The notes beneath the pieces are model-generated. The model was not told the DNA's origin. It saw only the letters and a list, made by a program, of their open reading frames with translations, and searched no databases. A program made the position numbers and the translations under genes. A DNA stretch of 64,000 bases from Isoetes taiwanensis. Taxonomy: Eukaryota > Streptophyta > Lycopodiopsida > Isoetales > Isoetaceae. How positions within the stretch are numbered: position 1 is the first letter of the stretch; each line of letters opens with the position of its first letter. Location: positions 6,123,676 to 6,187,675 of the forward strand of contig JAJEKV010000072.1 of assembly GCA_021234155.1 (NCBI GenBank). Reading direction: 5' to 3'. Below are positions 58,961 through 64,000 of the stretch, piece by piece.

Positions 58961-59248
58961 CTGTTAACTGGAGATGAACCATATGCCACTATGCATTATG
59001 GAGCTATCATAGGTCAGATTGTCTTGAGAGAACTCTTCTGGTTGTTAGCATGCAAATGCCCTCTCTAACTCCTTATTTTGCAGGTGGTATTGTGAACACC
59101 CTACGTCCTCTAGTACCAGATTGGTGTGATCCAGCATGGAGAACTCTGATGGAGAAATGCTGGGCCACTGATATCTTTTGCGGGGATTGCTAATGAACTA
59201 AGGGCAATGACTGCATCCTTCCAGCCAAAACCTCAGCCACAAGCCTAA
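58961..59248 (+). pseudogene. C-terminal exons of a PB1-Raf-like MAPKKK
   Basis: Two exons of a plant Raf-like (PB1-containing) protein kinase. Exon one, 58961-59012, encodes [17 protein letters not shown]. The intron, 59013-59083, is GT-AG. Exon two, 59084-59248, encodes [20 protein letters not shown] and LMEKCWATD, then after a small deletion with shift [20 protein letters not shown] and TAA. In the family CWxxDPxxRPSF is invariant around the subdomain XI arginine. Here the DPxxRP part is missing, so the kinase would be truncated after GDC. Earlier exons are not recognisable upstream, so this is a remnant. Confidence 0.75.
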
Positions 59249-63236
<3,988 letters not shown>

Positions 63237-63250
<14 letters not shown>

Positions 63251-63288
63251 TAAAATTTCGTTATGAAATTTTATAGCTCCTTCGAATT
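63237..63288. repeat. Long hairpin at the NLR break
   Basis: 63237-63259 and 63265-63288 are inverse complements (one extra base on the right), with a 5-base loop gttat. The left arm is NLR coding sequence, so the right arm is an inverted duplicate of it. Confidence 0.85.
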
Positions 63289-63293
63289 CTCCA

Positions 63294-63834
63294 ACGAAAT
63301 TTCAACCAGCTTGAAATTTTGGCCCGTTCTTGATGCTGGAATGCTTGATTTAGGTAGCAAGACTGGCGCTCTTCAAATCTGTAGCAGTTTTTTTCCGTAT
63401 TTTTGCTTTAGGAATTCCTCATTGGTGCCGGATTTTGATGGGGCAGAGCAGGCCGGAGCTTCTTTGCAGTATTAGAGGCTGGTATCGGCCGAAGATCACG
63501 AATCAGCTAAAATACCAAATAGAAATAACGATCTGTAGCAGTTTTTTGCCTTTTAGATCATTGGATTTTGTTTCTTGTCATTTAGGTCATTAGGTCATGA
63601 GTTCTGTCTATGGCCGCCGCGAGAGCTCTGTCTATGTCTCTGTCATGAGCTCTGTCTATGAGCTCTGTCTATGGCCTTCATTTTCACGGTCTGGGAAGCG
63701 CCGTGAAACAGGTTGTGTAGAAACAGGCTTAGGAGGCGGCGCCGCCCAAAACGCTGACAGGACGTCGACAAAGAATTTCGCCTTTAAAAAACTAGTTGAA
63801 AAGGGCCGAAATTTCAAGGTGGTTGAAATTTCGT
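63294..63834. mobile_element. TIR element inserted in the NLR
   Basis: 541 bp with 32-bp terminal inverted repeats (63294-63325 and 63803-63834), 30 of 32 positions matching. It starts ACGAAATTTCAACCA. It has no coding capacity. The interior holds tandem gagctctgtctat repeats at 63620-63675. It separates the NB-ARC GLPLAL region from the ARC2 region. No clean target duplication was seen. A related terminus is at 58556-58586. Confidence 0.75.
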
Positions 63835-64000
63835 CAAAAAGAACGGCCTCTTGCAAAGATTTGCAGGCGCGTTCCCATTGCGCAGCCTCTCTTTTATTGG
63901 CCATGGCTGATCCAATTACTTTGAGTGCTAAAGGAAGACCTTTGCACTCCTTCACAGCTGTTTTTACAAAGGGCTCAATTTCAGTTGGAATTGGAACAGT
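63835..64000 (-). CDS. NLR NB-ARC segment (continues beyond window)
   Basis: A minus-strand open frame entering from beyond the window edge: VPIPTEIEPFVKTAVKECKG, then GLPLALKVIGSAMANKREAA, then QWERACKSLQEAV. GLPLAL is the conserved GxP motif of NB-ARC. The P-loop and N-terminal domain lie outside the window. Coding is cut by the TIR element and resumes near 63250 in another frame. Read with that segment it would be one NLR gene, disrupted in this sequence. Confidence 0.85.

Noticed and set aside
63253-63834. 9-bp repeats aaatttcgt (63253-63261 and 63826-63834) as a target-site duplication
   Set aside because: The right copy is part of the terminal inverted repeat itself and the left copy lies inside the foldback hairpin, so they do not flank the element cleanly.

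Overview
The window is nuclear DNA of a land plant. The evidence is a plant NB-ARC/LRR resistance-gene remnant, a stray piece of plastid atpB, plant-type chromodomain Ty3 retrotransposons primed by initiator-Met tRNA, a Helitron with a plant-type 3' end, and the last exons of a PB1-Raf-like kinase. I cannot name the species. I saw no rRNA, tRNA or CRISPR array. About three quarters of the window is nested or tandem LTR retrotransposon sequence.

Layout. 1-1074: AT-rich flank with exon-like fragments. 1075-14104: complete minus-strand chromovirus 'A', with 1.58 kb LTRs, a 5-bp TTTTC target duplication, gag-pol with chromodomain, and a long stretch between primer site and gag that holds several extra ORFs, including a recognisable histone H3-like sequence. 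14110-18913: small hypothetical ORF, a 19-20 bp minisatellite, and the remains of an FCP1/HAD phosphatase-like gene. 18914 to about 32790: minus-strand chromovirus 'B1', badly frameshifted, with a duplicated RT segment. 33355 to about 38280: plus-strand degenerate relative 'C', with an intact primer-binding site. 38691-40316: broken transposase-like gene that abuts an antisense gag. 40316-49139: minus-strand element 'B2', split by a 2.09 kb Helitron at 41239-43331. 49455-55195: head-to-head plus-strand copy 'B3'. B2 and B3 form an inverted repeat with arms of about 5.8 kb around a 315-bp minisatellite. 55196-61560: AT-rich sequence with a MITE, an NLR fragment, a TIR element and two Raf-kinase exons. 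61562-64000: minus-strand NLR whose reading frame ends inside the plastid atpB insertion and whose NB-ARC region is interrupted by a TIR element.

How the parts fit. A and B are two families of one lineage. Both are chromodomain elements with extra ORFs between the primer site and gag, and their ORF2 products share an EYLLL-D-I block. The B and C elements also carry about 67-nt hairpins, placed before ORF1 and (in B) again between ORF1 and ORF2. Their sequences differ between copies while pairing is kept. The histone H3-like sequence sits only in A.

Caveat. Differences between repeat copies cluster at CAG/CTG trinucleotides, and the same odd replacements recur in unrelated copies. The cause may be systematic consensus error at methylated CHG sites. 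If so, some frameshifts and stops reported here are technical rather than biological.
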